Position numbers and translations under genes: made by a program. Under the pieces are notes generated by a model. The model had not been told where the DNA came from. It saw nothing but the letters and a program-made list of their open reading frames with translations, and searched no databases. From Skermanella pratensis (lineage in GTDB: Bacteria > Pseudomonadota > Alphaproteobacteria > Azospirillales > Azospirillaceae), in assembly GCF_008843145.1 (NCBI RefSeq), contig NZ_CP030265.1, positions 4,519,001-4,583,000 of the forward strand: a DNA stretch of 64,000 bases, given 5' to 3'. Shown here piece by piece: positions 9,697 through 18,172 of this stretch. Every line of letters starts with the position of its first letter. Positions within the stretch are counted from its first letter, which is position 1.

Positions 9697-11151
9697 TCAT
9701 GCCGGCGGCTTCCAGTGCTGCGCGCCTTCCAGCAAGCGGGCGGCGCCCGCCCGGTCGACCGGGCGGGAGAAGTAATAGCCCTGGCCGAAGTCGCAGCCCA
9801 TGGACCGGAGCTGCGCGATCTGCCCTTCGACCTCCGCGCCCTCGGCGACCACGTCCATGCCCAGGCTGCGGGCCAGGTTCATGATCGTGTTGACGATCTG
9901 GAAGCTCTCGGCGCTCTGGTCCATGGCCGACACGAAGGAGCGGTCGATCTTGAGCACGTCCAGCGGCAGCCGGTGCAGGTAGCTGAGCGACGAGTAGCCG
10001 GTGCCGAAATCGTCGATGCTCAACCGGATCCCAAGCTCCTTCAACTGGGACAGCATGCTCACCTCCCGGTCGGCGTCGCCGATGGTGACGCTCTCGGTGA
10101 TCTCCAGCCGGAGGGTGTGCGGATCGATCCCGGTCTCCTCGACGATGCGGCGGACCTGGGGCACCAGGTCGGGTTCGGCGAATTGCCGGGGCGAGATGTT
10201 GACGCTGACGGTGAGCGGCGTCTCGCGCGGGTATTCCTCCTGCCAGGCCCTGGTCGTCATGCAGGCCTCGCGCAGGATCCAGAAGCCCAGGGCCACGATC
10301 AGGCCGGTATCCTCGACGACGGGGATGAAGTCGCCGGGATAGACCAGGACGCCGTCGGGACGCCGCCAGCGCACCAGGGCCTCGAAACCGACGACCTCGT
10401 GGCTTGCGAGCGACACGATCGGCTGGTAATGCAGGACGAATTCGCCGTTGGCGTAGGCCCGCCGGAGATCGGCTTCCAGGATCAGCCGCGTCATCGCCGA
10501 GCGGCGCATCTCGCGGTGGAACAGCTGGACCCGCGACTTGCCCAGCGTCTTCGCCCGGTACATCGCCAGGTCGGCGTCGCGCAGGACGTCCTCGGCATAG
10601 GCGTACGCCGTCGTGCCCAGGCAAATGCCGATGCTGGCGCTGGAATAGACCTCCTGCCCGTCGATCACGAAGGGGTGCTTCAAGGCTTCCTGGACGCGGT
10701 CGGCGAAGCGGACGGCGTCGCCGGGATCGGCGACGTCGGTCAGCAGGACGGCGAACTCGTCGCCGCCGATCCGGGCCAGCGATCCGGCGCCGGGTTCCGC
10801 CAGCCCGGTCAGCCGGGCCGCGACCTCGACGATCATGCGGTTGCCGGCAGGGTGGCCCAGGCTGTCGTTGACCACCTTGAAGCGGTCGAGGTCGATGAAC
10901 AGGACCGCGAAGTCGAGCCGGCGGTCCTCCCTCTTGCGGACCATCGCCCGGGTCAGCAGGTCGAGGAACCGCGCCCGGTTCGGCAGCCCGGTCAGGGGAT
11001 CGTGCGAGGCGTCGTGGATCAGCCGCTCCTCGGCCCGGCGCCGTTCGCTGTCGGCCTCGGTGGCGATCGTCTCCAGCAGGGCGATCCGCCGCTTCTGCCG
11101 GGACAGCCGCCTTTTCAGCCGCACGATCTCTGCCGGTTCGTGGGAGGTCAT
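9697..11151 (-). CDS. Cytoplasmic GGDEF-EAL dual-domain cyclic di-GMP protein
   Basis: A short coiled coil (LKRRLSRQKRRIALLETIA) is followed by a GGDEF domain with DPLTGLPNR and an intact signature RIGGDEFAV, then an EAL domain with FEALVRW, ITESV, DDFGTGYSSLSYL and VVAEGAEVEG. Both active sites look intact. No RxxD inhibitory site is seen five residues before GGDEF. There is no membrane segment or sensory domain, so the protein is cytoplasmic with unassigned input. The start at 11151 (MTSHEP) just precedes the coiled coil; an ATG at 11250 and a TTG at 11259 are in-frame alternatives without clear ribosome-binding sites. It runs convergent to the glycosyltransferase gene and divergent from the thiolase gene. 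Confidence 0.92.
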   Translation of the reverse strand: MTSHEPAEIVRLKRRLSRQKRRIALLETIATEADSERRRAEERLIHDASHDPLTGLPNRARFLDLLTRAMVRKREDRRLDFAVLFIDLDRFKVVNDSLGHPAGNRMIVEVAARLTGLAEPGAGSLARIGGDEFAVLLTDVADPGDAVRFADRVQEALKHPFVIDGQEVYSSASIGICLGTTAYAYAEDVLRDADLAMYRAKTLGKSRVQLFHREMRRSAMTRLILEADLRRAYANGEFVLHYQPIVSLASHEVVGFEALVRWRRPDGVLVYPGDFIPVVEDTGLIVALGFWILREACMTTRAWQEEYPRETPLTVSVNISPRQFAEPDLVPQVRRIVEETGIDPHTLRLEITESVTIGDADREVSMLSQLKELGIRLSIDDFGTGYSSLSYLHRLPLDVLKIDRSFVSAMDQSAESFQIVNTIMNLARSLGMDVVAEGAEVEGQIAQLRSMGCDFGQGYYFSRPVDRAGAARLLEGAQHWKPPA

Positions 11152-11377
11152 GGAGACCCGCGATCCAGGCAAATCACTTCTTCCGGAAGATCGGAGGCGG
11201 TTTCCGTCATGTTTTACGCTAAACCTTCCGGAGATAGATTCGTTATGCATGTTCGACAATCATTAGTCGCAGTCCGTGAAAAATCGTTAAATACGACCTT
11301 ATGACGATAGTCGGGGTGACGGTGGCGCGGGACCGATGTGCCGGGTAGATTGCAGGCAAAGATCGAAGGAGGAAACC

Positions 11378-12580
11378 GTGAGCGACACTCGAGGAGCGGG
11401 CCAGGACGTGGTCATCGTCAGCGGCGTGCGGACCGCCATCGCCGACTTCGGCGGCGGGCTGAAGGACGTCCCGCCGTCCGAGCTGGGCGCCCTGGTGATA
11501 GGCGAGGCGCTGGGCCGGGCGGGCGTGCCGGCCGCGGACGTGCAGCACGTGGTCATGGGCCAGGTGATCCAGAGCGAGCCGCGCGACATGTACCTGTCGC
11601 GCACGGCCGCCATCGGCGCCGGCATCCCGCCGGAGGTCCCCGCCTTGACGCTCAACCGGTTGTGCGGGTCGGGCGTCCAGGCGATCGTGTCGGCGGCCCA
11701 GATGATCATGCTGGGCGAATGTTCGGTCGCGGTGGCCGGCGGCGCCGAAAGCATGAGCCGGGCGCCCTATGTCACGACCGGGGCGCGCTGGGGCGTGAAG
11801 ATGGGCGACAGCACCCTGGTGGACGCCATGACCGCCGCGCTGAACGATCCGTTCGGCAACGGCCACATGGGCGTCACGGCGGAGAACGTGGCCGAGCGCT
11901 TCGGCATCGACCGGCGCACCCAGGACGAGTTCGCGGTGGAGAGCCACCGCCGCGCCGCCCGGGCGATCGACGCCGGATACTTCAAGGACCAGATCGTGCC
12001 GGTCGAGGTCAAGACCCGCAAGGGCGTCCAGGTGTTCGACACCGACGAGCATGTCCGGCGCGGGCTGGCGGTCGAGGACGTGGCCAAGCTGCGGCCGGTG
12101 TTCAAGCCGGACGGAAGCGTGACCGCCGCCAACGCGTCGGGCATCAACGACGGGGCCGCCGCGGTCGTGCTGATGTCCGCCGCGGAAGCCGAGCGGCGCG
12201 GCATCCGGCCGATGGCGCGCATCCTGTCGTGGGGCCATGCCGGCGTGGCGCCGGAGGTCATGGGCCTGGGGCCGATCCCGGCGGTTCCCAAGGCGCTGGA
12301 GCGCGCCGGCCTGTCGGTCGCCGACCTGGACGTGATCGAGAGCAACGAGGCCTTCGCGGCGCAGGCCTGCGCGGTCGCGAAGGAGCTGGGGCTGCCGGCG
12401 GACCGGACCAACCCCAACGGCGGCGCGGTCGCGCTGGGCCATCCGGTGGGCGCCACCGGCTGCATCATCACGGTCAAGGCGCTGTACGAGCTGAAGCGGA
12501 CCGGCGGGCGGTACGGGCTGATGACCATGTGCATCGGCGGGGGCCAGGGCATCGCCCTGGTGATCGAAAACCTTGGCTGA
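11378..12580 (+). CDS. Acetyl-CoA C-acyltransferase (thiolase)
   Basis: A 400-aa type II thiolase. The acyl-accepting Cys lies in NRLCGSGVQAI, the His in GGAVALGHPVGATG, and the second catalytic Cys in MCIGGGQGIA. These catalyse reversible acetoacetyl-CoA/3-ketoacyl-CoA cleavage for beta-oxidation or polyhydroxybutyrate synthesis. The GTG start at 11378 has a near-perfect AAGGAGG site. The next gene, a thioesterase, begins within a few bases of the stop, suggesting one transcript for acyl-CoA handling. Confidence 0.95.
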   Translation: MSDTRGAGQDVVIVSGVRTAIADFGGGLKDVPPSELGALVIGEALGRAGVPAADVQHVVMGQVIQSEPRDMYLSRTAAIGAGIPPEVPALTLNRLCGSGVQAIVSAAQMIMLGECSVAVAGGAESMSRAPYVTTGARWGVKMGDSTLVDAMTAALNDPFGNGHMGVTAENVAERFGIDRRTQDEFAVESHRRAARAIDAGYFKDQIVPVEVKTRKGVQVFDTDEHVRRGLAVEDVAKLRPVFKPDGSVTAANASGINDGAAAVVLMSAAEAERRGIRPMARILSWGHAGVAPEVMGLGPIPAVPKALERAGLSVADLDVIESNEAFAAQACAVAKELGLPADRTNPNGGAVALGHPVGATGCIITVKALYELKRTGGRYGLMTMCIGGGQGIALVIENLG

Positions 12581-12587
12581 CCATCCC

Positions 12588-12989
12588 ATGACCTTCGAGG
12601 AGCTTGCGGCGGCCGGGTGGGAGCAGCTGCCGGATTCCGGCTTCCTGGGCCTGGTCGGCCCGATGTGGCGGCGGGGCGAGGTGTTCGGGTTCCTGGCGGA
12701 ACCCCGGCACGCCAATTACATCGACGTCGTCCAGGGCGGCATGCTGATGACCTTCGCCGACCGCGCGCTGGGGATCTGCGCGTGGGAGGCGGCGGTCAAC
12801 AAAGCCTGCGTCACGATCCAGTTCGACATGCAGTTCATCGGGGCGGCGGATATCGGCGATTTCGTCGAGATCACGCCGGAGGTCATCCGCAGGACGCGGA
12901 CCCTGGTGTTCCTGCGCGGGACGATCCTGGACGGCGACCGGGTCGTGGCGTCGGCCAGCGGCGTCTGGAAGATCCTCGACCGGAAGTGA
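12588..12989 (+). CDS. PaaI-family acyl-CoA thioesterase
   Basis: A 133-aa hotdog-fold protein. The conserved helix region is YIDVVQGGMLMTFADRALG, with the catalytic acidic residue expected in the MTFAD segment. The C-terminal strand set (VVASASGVWKIL) is typical of PaaI/YbgC thioesterases. A TTG at 12573 would overlap the thiolase stop and add five residues; the ATG at 12588 was preferred. Its position directly after the thiolase gene suggests release of free acid from an acyl-CoA product. Confidence 0.88.
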   Translation: MTFEELAAAGWEQLPDSGFLGLVGPMWRRGEVFGFLAEPRHANYIDVVQGGMLMTFADRALGICAWEAAVNKACVTIQFDMQFIGAADIGDFVEITPEVIRRTRTLVFLRGTILDGDRVVASASGVWKILDRK

Positions 12990-13022
12990 TAGCCTGTCCC
13001 TCTGCATTGACAGGAGGGCGGC

Positions 13023-13466
13023 ATGGTCGAGATCAGGGATCCGAAGCCGGAGGACGAGGGCGTCTGGCGGGAGTTGTGGGCGGGGTACAACCGCTTCTAC
13101 GGGGCGGACGTGCCGGAGGAGGCGACCGCCGGCACCTGGGCCCGCATCCTGGACCCGGAATCGGCGATCTTCTGCCGGCTGGCGGTCCGGGACGGCGCCG
13201 TCGTCGGCTTCGCCAACTGCGTGGTGCATCCCAGCACGTGGTCGACGGCGTCCTCCTGCTATCTCGAAGACCTGTTCGTGTCGCATGACGCGCGCGGGAC
13301 CGGGGCCGGCCGCGCACTGATCCAGGACCTCGCCGACCAGGGGCGGGCCAAGGGGTGGCGGCGGGTCTACTGGCATACCAGGCAGGACAACGCGGTGGCC
13401 CGGCGGCTGTACGACCGGTTCGCCCCGGCGGACGGTTTCGTGCGGTATGTCGTCGATCTGACTTGA
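13023..13466 (+). CDS. GNAT-family N-acetyltransferase
   Basis: A 147-aa protein with an AGGAGG site. It has the GNAT fold with the acetyl-CoA loop in LFVSHDARGTGAGRALIQDL and the C-terminal YWHTRQDNAVARRLYDRF motif. The substrate is unknown. It lies between the thioesterase gene and the divergent control region of the apiose locus and shows no clear link to either. Confidence 0.88.
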   Translation: MVEIRDPKPEDEGVWRELWAGYNRFYGADVPEEATAGTWARILDPESAIFCRLAVRDGAVVGFANCVVHPSTWSTASSCYLEDLFVSHDARGTGAGRALIQDLADQGRAKGWRRVYWHTRQDNAVARRLYDRFAPADGFVRYVVDLT

Positions 13467-13488
13467 GCTTTGCCGGCACTGGCGCGAT

Positions 13489-13515
13489 CATGATACCAGT
13501 TCGCATAGCTGTATC
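13489..13515 (-). promoter_or_regulatory. Candidate regulator operator (autoregulatory site)
   Basis: The reverse complement of 13489-13500 reads ACTGGTATCATG. The same core, ACTGGTATGATG, occurs at 16075 and 25228 upstream of two apiose-catabolic transcription units. GATAC (13492) and GTATC (13511) form a dyad here. The site lies ~17-43 bases upstream of the FadR/NanR-like regulator gene. Confidence 0.6.
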
Positions 13516-13531
13516 CGCCAGAGCCGCCCCT

Positions 13532-14242
13532 ATGACCTCCATCGACCCGATCCCCCGGCGCAAGCTCTACCAGGAGGTTCTGGACCGCCTGCTCGCCCGG
13601 ATCTCCAGCGGCGAGTACGCGGTCGGCGACCAGCTTCCCAGCGAGCGCCAGCTGATGGAGATGTACAAGGTCGGCCGCCCGGCGATCCGGGAGGCGATGC
13701 AGACCCTGTCCCATATGGGGCTGGTGTCGATCACCCACGGCGAGCGGGCGCGGGTCACGCCGATCACCGCGGACCGGGTGATCGAGCAGGTCGGCGAGAC
13801 GGCCAAGCACTTCATCGCAGGGGCGCCGGAGAACCTGGAGCACCTGAAGGAGGCCCGCGTCTTCTTCGAGGTCGGCATGGTCCGCTTGGCGGCGGAGCGG
13901 GCGACCGAGGAGGATATCGGCCGGCTGGCCCGCCGGCTGGAGGACCACCGGGACGCGCTGGCCGACCTGCCCAACTTCCTGCCCTGCGACATGGCCTTCC
14001 ACCGCGAGATCGCCACCATCTCCGGCAACCCGATCTATGTGGCGGTCAGCCAATCCATGTTCGCGTGGCTGGCGGTCTACCATGTGAAGCTGCTGCGGGC
14101 ACCGGGCGCCGAGCTGATCACCATCGAGGAGCATGAGAGGATCTTCGACGCCGTCGCCGACCGTGACCCGGACGCGGCGGCGGCGGCCATGTCCGACCAC
14201 CTGAAGCGGGCGAGCCAGCTGTACCGGCAGTTCGAGAGTTGA
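13532..14242 (+). CDS. GntR/FadR-family regulator, NanR-like, of the apiose locus
   Basis: A 236-aa protein. The winged helix-turn-helix occupies residues ~10-75 (LPSERQLMEMYKVGRPAIRE, then GLVSITHGERARV). An all-helical FCD ligand-binding domain follows, with the metal-binding pattern around DMAFHREIA and a late His (DHLKRA). The sequence resembles E. coli NanR (RKL...GRPxxREAM...GERARV), which binds GGTATA repeats. The gene lies upstream of apnL, and GGTATSATG-type sites occur before this gene, before the ABC operon and before the RuBisCO-like gene. It is therefore inferred to repress the apiose regulon and itself, with an apiose-pathway intermediate as inducer. Confidence 0.88.
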   Translation: MTSIDPIPRRKLYQEVLDRLLARISSGEYAVGDQLPSERQLMEMYKVGRPAIREAMQTLSHMGLVSITHGERARVTPITADRVIEQVGETAKHFIAGAPENLEHLKEARVFFEVGMVRLAAERATEEDIGRLARRLEDHRDALADLPNFLPCDMAFHREIATISGNPIYVAVSQSMFAWLAVYHVKLLRAPGAELITIEEHERIFDAVADRDPDAAAAAMSDHLKRASQLYRQFES

Positions 14243-14292
14243 CCGGACGAGCATAAGGCCGCGCATAAGCGGCCGCAAGGGAGGAACGAGCC

Positions 14293-16050
14293 ATGAACTG
14301 CGTCACCTTGTACGGGACGGAGATCCCCCCGGCCGTGCCCCGCGTCCTGCGGGCCGGGGGCTTGAGCGCGGAGCTGGAGGACGGCGCGGTGCGGGCGGTG
14401 CGCTGGCACGGGGTCGAGATCCTGCGCGGCATCGCCTATCTGGTGCGCGACACCGGCTGGGGCACCCTGCCCGCCACCCTGTCGAACCTGTTCATCGAGG
14501 AGAGCGGGGAGGCTTTCGCCGCGTCGTTCGAGGGCGCCGTGGCGGGAGGCTTCGCGTACCGGGCGGAGATCCGGGGCGATGCCGAGGGCCGGCTGAGCTT
14601 CGAGGTGACCGGGAACGCCTCGGCCGACCTGGAGACCTGCCGCACCGGCTTCGTGGTGCTTCACCCGATCGACGGCGTGGCCGGGGAGCCGGTGGAGGTG
14701 GAGCATGCCGACGGCAGCCGGGAGACGACAAGGTTTCCCAGGCTGATCAGCCCCGGCCAGCCGATCCTCTCGATCCGCAGCCTGACGCACGCGCCGGCCC
14801 CAGGCGTGCGGGCGATCTGCGGCTTCGAGGGCGACGTGTTCGAGATGGAGGACCAGCGGAACTGGACCGACGCCTCGTTCAAAACCTATGTCCGGCCGCT
14901 GTCGCTGCCCACGCCCTATACCATCCCGGCGGGAACCCGGCTGACCCAGGCGGTGCGGCTGGAGGTGGGCGGACGGCCGGAGACGGTGCCGGCGCGGGCG
15001 GCTGACGGCATCGCCGTGACCGTGGGGCGGGCGCTGGACCGGACCATGCCACCGGTGGGGACCGGGATCGACTGGCAATGCATTCCCGAGCGGGCGGAGC
15101 CGGGGTTGGGGCTGCTGGTCGCCCGGCTGGGCGCCCGGCAGGGCGACGTCGAGGCACTGCGGACCTATGGCGCGCTGGCCCGGCAGGCGGGCGCCGAGCT
15201 GTTCCTGGAGCTGCCGCTGGAGTGCAGGGAGCCGCCGGAGGCGGAGTTGGGGGAGATCGCGCGGCGGATCGAGGCGGCGGGGGCCGAGGTCGCCGGGGTG
15301 ACGGTGGCGCCGGCGGCGTACCTGAAGAGCTACCAGCCGTCCGGGCCGTGGCCGGACGTGCCGGGCTTCGCGGAGGTCTACCGGGCAGCGCGGGCGGTCT
15401 TTCCGGGGGTACGGGTCGGCGGCGGCATGCATTCCTTCTTCACGGAGCTGAACCGCGCCCGGCCGCCGGCGGAGGGGCTGGATCATGTCGGCTTCACCAC
15501 GTCGCCGATCGTACATGCGGCGGACGAGCGATCGATCTGGGAATCGCTGGAGGCCTTGCCTTTCGTGATGGAGACGGCGCGGTCGTTCTGCGGCGACACG
15601 CCGATCCGGGTCGGGCCGTCCGCGATCGGGATGCGCGACAATCCCTACGGCAAAGCTCCGGTGGACAATCCGGGGAACGGCTGGGTCGCCATGGCGCGGC
15701 GGGACCCGCGCCGGCGCGGGACGTTCGGCGCCGCGTGGTACCTGGGCTATGCGGCGGCTCTCGCCTACGAAGGGGCGGCGTCGATCGCGCTGGGCGCGCT
15801 GGAAGGCGATTTCGGCATGGTGGGCACGCCGGCCTGGCCGGTCCTGCGGGCACTGGCGGAAGCGCGCGGCGCGCGGCTGCGGGAGGTGTCGGTGACAGGC
15901 AGCCGGGCCGTGACCGGGATCGCCTGGAACGGGCCGGAAGGGCCGGTGCTGTGGCTGGCGAACGGGTCGGCCGAGCCGGTGCGGGTCCGGGTGGAGGGCG
16001 GGAGTGTGATGGACCTGCCGGCCTGCGCGGCGGTGCGTGCCACCCTCTAA
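14293..16050 (+). CDS. apnL: D-apionate lactonase (ApnL)-like protein
   Basis: A 585-aa protein. The N-terminal half is beta-rich (MNCVTLYGTEIPPAV...), the middle resembles a glycoside-hydrolase-like barrel (GGMHSFFTELNR, VGFTTSPIVHAADERS), and the end is a small beta domain (WLANGSAEPVRVRVEG). This matches the ApnL family described in D-apiose catabolism, which opens D-apionolactone to D-apionate. The assignment rests on overall likeness plus exact context: an ApsD-like dehydrogenase, a DUF1537 kinase, an ApnO-like oxidoisomerase and a RuBisCO-like protein all occur within 15 kb. A good ribosome-binding site (GGGAGG) precedes the ATG. No signal peptide is present, so the enzyme is cytoplasmic. 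Confidence 0.82.
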   Translation: MNCVTLYGTEIPPAVPRVLRAGGLSAELEDGAVRAVRWHGVEILRGIAYLVRDTGWGTLPATLSNLFIEESGEAFAASFEGAVAGGFAYRAEIRGDAEGRLSFEVTGNASADLETCRTGFVVLHPIDGVAGEPVEVEHADGSRETTRFPRLISPGQPILSIRSLTHAPAPGVRAICGFEGDVFEMEDQRNWTDASFKTYVRPLSLPTPYTIPAGTRLTQAVRLEVGGRPETVPARAADGIAVTVGRALDRTMPPVGTGIDWQCIPERAEPGLGLLVARLGARQGDVEALRTYGALARQAGAELFLELPLECREPPEAELGEIARRIEAAGAEVAGVTVAPAAYLKSYQPSGPWPDVPGFAEVYRAARAVFPGVRVGGGMHSFFTELNRARPPAEGLDHVGFTTSPIVHAADERSIWESLEALPFVMETARSFCGDTPIRVGPSAIGMRDNPYGKAPVDNPGNGWVAMARRDPRRRGTFGAAWYLGYAAALAYEGAASIALGALEGDFGMVGTPAWPVLRALAEARGARLREVSVTGSRAVTGIAWNGPEGPVLWLANGSAEPVRVRVEGGSVMDLPACAAVRATL

Positions 16051-16059
16051 ATTCCAGTT

Positions 16060-16096
16060 GTCGGCACGGTGCCGACTGGTATGATGACTGTATAAG
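16060..16096 (+). promoter_or_regulatory. Operator/promoter region of the apiose ABC operon
   Basis: Contains the dyad GTCGGCACGGTGCCGAC (16060-16076) followed by GGTATGATGACTGTATAAG (16078-16096). The latter matches GGTATGATGAGTATATAAG before the RuBisCO-like gene at all but two positions. TATAAG may also serve as a -10 element, so the regulator would occlude RNA polymerase. Confidence 0.65.
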
Positions 16097-16136
16097 CAAA
16101 CCAAGCGGCTGAAGCCGCGGCAGGGAGGAAAAACCA

Positions 16137-17138
16137 ATGAGGCTGACGCGTCGGCAATTCACGATTGGCACCCTCATCGCGGCCGGCACCGCCGGGATGC
16201 CCCTGTACGTCAAGGCGCAGGGCAAGAAGACCATCGCGGTCCTGTTCGACGGTCTGTATTCGCCGTTCTGGGTGGCGGGCCTGGATGTCATCAAGCAGGA
16301 CCTGACCAAGCGCGGGTACGAGATGGTCCAGGCGATCTCCGACAAGGACGACAACCGCCAGTTCGAGCAGGTGCGGGCCATGCTGGCGCGCAAGGTGGAC
16401 GGCATCATCATCGTCCAGACCGACAGCAACGCGGTCATCCCGGCGATCAAGGCGGCCAACGAGGCCAAGGTGCCGATGGTCCACTTCAACCGCCCGCCGG
16501 CCAAGACGGAGGCCTTCTCGGTCGCGGTGGTGGCCGACAACCGCAAGATCACCAACGCCACGGTCGAGCACATGGTCGAGGTCGCCCGCAAGCAGGGCGG
16601 CAAGTTCAAGGCGGCGATCCTGATCGGCAACCTGGGCGATCCCAACGCGATCGGGCGGCGCGACGGCTTCTTCGACGTGGTGGACAAGAACAAGGACATC
16701 ATCGACGTGGTCGCCCGCATCCCGACGGAGTGGAACGCCGACGTGGCGTTCGCGGGTCTGACCAACGCGTTCCAGGCGAACCCCGACATCAACTTCCTCT
16801 TCACGTCGTCCGACTTCCTGTTCCCGCAGATCGTACAGGCAATGAAGGTTAGGAACAAGTTCCATACGATAGGACATAAGGACCATGTCATCTTCGGCGG
16901 GTTCGACGGCGACGCGATGGCCTACGAGCTGCTGAAGGACAAGTACCTGGACGCCGACGGGGTGCAGGACCTGTTCAAGGAGGCCGAACTGGCGGTCAAC
17001 GCGATCGTGGACCTGCAGGAGGGCAAGACGGTGGACCGGGTGCTGCTGGACCCCGGCTTCGCGATCCACCAGGCCAACCTGGAGCAGGTCCGCGACCGGA
17101 TGTGGGGCTACACCATATACAAGCAGAAGAACGGTTGA
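16137..17138 (+). CDS. Sugar ABC transporter substrate-binding protein (apiose locus)
   Basis: A 333-aa periplasmic binding protein of the ribose/galactose type (Peripla_BP_4). The N-terminus MRLTRRQFTIGTLIAAGTAG carries a twin-arginine signal ending near VKAQ. Core motifs are TIAVLFDGLYSPFWVAGLD, GIIIVQTDSNAVIPAI and FGGFDGDAMAYELL. It is the first gene of an operon followed by two permeases, an ATPase and the ApsD-like dehydrogenase. The likely ligand is D-apiose or a close branched sugar, by context only. Confidence 0.9.
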   Translation: MRLTRRQFTIGTLIAAGTAGMPLYVKAQGKKTIAVLFDGLYSPFWVAGLDVIKQDLTKRGYEMVQAISDKDDNRQFEQVRAMLARKVDGIIIVQTDSNAVIPAIKAANEAKVPMVHFNRPPAKTEAFSVAVVADNRKITNATVEHMVEVARKQGGKFKAAILIGNLGDPNAIGRRDGFFDVVDKNKDIIDVVARIPTEWNADVAFAGLTNAFQANPDINFLFTSSDFLFPQIVQAMKVRNKFHTIGHKDHVIFGGFDGDAMAYELLKDKYLDADGVQDLFKEAELAVNAIVDLQEGKTVDRVLLDPGFAIHQANLEQVRDRMWGYTIYKQKNG

Positions 17139-17149
17139 GCGGGCTGCCG

Positions 17150-18160
17150 ATGGCGGGGACGCGGTCGACCGGGCCGCGCCGCCTGCTGCGGCACCTGCTG
17201 TTCTCCGAATATCTGGTGCTCTATCTCAGCGTCGCGTATTTCGCGGCGGTGGTGCCGTTCGTGCCGCAGATGGCCTCGGCCGAGGTGATGCGGAACATCC
17301 TGTCCGACATGCTGCCGCTGCTGATGGTGGCGATCGGCCAGACCTTCGTGCTGATCGTCGCCGGCATCGACCTGTCGGTGACCTCGATCATCGCGATGGC
17401 GAGCGTGGTCGGGGCCAGCGTCATGACCGGCGACGGCGGCTACCTGGCGGATTCCGCGCTGGCGGTGCCGGGCGCGATGCTGGCCATGGTGGCGGTCGGG
17501 CTGGCGATCGGGGCGTTCAACGGCTTCTGCGTCACCCGGCTGGGCATGCCGCCCTTCATCGTCACGCTGACGACGATGATGTTCTTCTCCGGCGCCGCGA
17601 TCTGGTTCACCACCTTCCATACCGAGACCAGCAGCATCGCCAACCTTCCCCAGGGCTTCGTCGCGCTGGGCCAGGGGAATATGGGCGGCGTGCCGAACGC
17701 GCTGTGGGTCGTGGCGGCGGTCGGCATCGCGGCGCATCTGGTGCTGGCGCGGACGGCGCTGGGCCGGCGGCTGTATGCCTGCGGGCAGAACCGCAACGCG
17801 GCGGCGGTGGCGGGCGTGCCGGTGGCGCGGGTGGTCGCGGCGGCGTTCCTGATCTCCGGCGCGTGCGCGGCGGTGGCGTCGATCCTGTACACCGGGCGGC
17901 TCCAGACCGGAACGCCGATCCTGGGGCAGACGATCCTGCTGGACATCATCGGCGCCGTGGTGATCGGCGGCACCAGCCTGTTCGGCGGCAAGGGCAAGGT
18001 GCTGTGGACGGTGTTCGGCGTGCTGTTCCTGGTGCTGCTGGACACCAGCCTGAAGATGCTGGGGATGTCGCTGTTCTCGGTCTTCGCGATCAAGGGGGCG
18101 GTGATCCTGCTGGCCGCGGTGATCGACGCCGTCCGCACCCGCTTCGCCGCCCGGCTATAG
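17150..18160 (+). CDS. Ribose-type sugar ABC permease 1
   Basis: A 336-aa integral membrane protein of the RbsC family with about nine helices. It has the family motifs GIDLSVTSIIAMASVVGASV, NGFCVTRLGMPPFIVTL and GGTSLFGGKGKV (the ATPase-contact loop). The ATG at 17150 follows the binding-protein stop by 11 bases; an in-frame TTG at 17135 overlapping that stop is an alternative. It is predicted to pair with the second permease (19710-20690). Confidence 0.9.
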   Translation: MAGTRSTGPRRLLRHLLFSEYLVLYLSVAYFAAVVPFVPQMASAEVMRNILSDMLPLLMVAIGQTFVLIVAGIDLSVTSIIAMASVVGASVMTGDGGYLADSALAVPGAMLAMVAVGLAIGAFNGFCVTRLGMPPFIVTLTTMMFFSGAAIWFTTFHTETSSIANLPQGFVALGQGNMGGVPNALWVVAAVGIAAHLVLARTALGRRLYACGQNRNAAAVAGVPVARVVAAAFLISGACAAVASILYTGRLQTGTPILGQTILLDIIGAVVIGGTSLFGGKGKVLWTVFGVLFLVLLDTSLKMLGMSLFSVFAIKGAVILLAAVIDAVRTRFAARL

Positions 18161-18172
18161 GAGGCTTGCAGA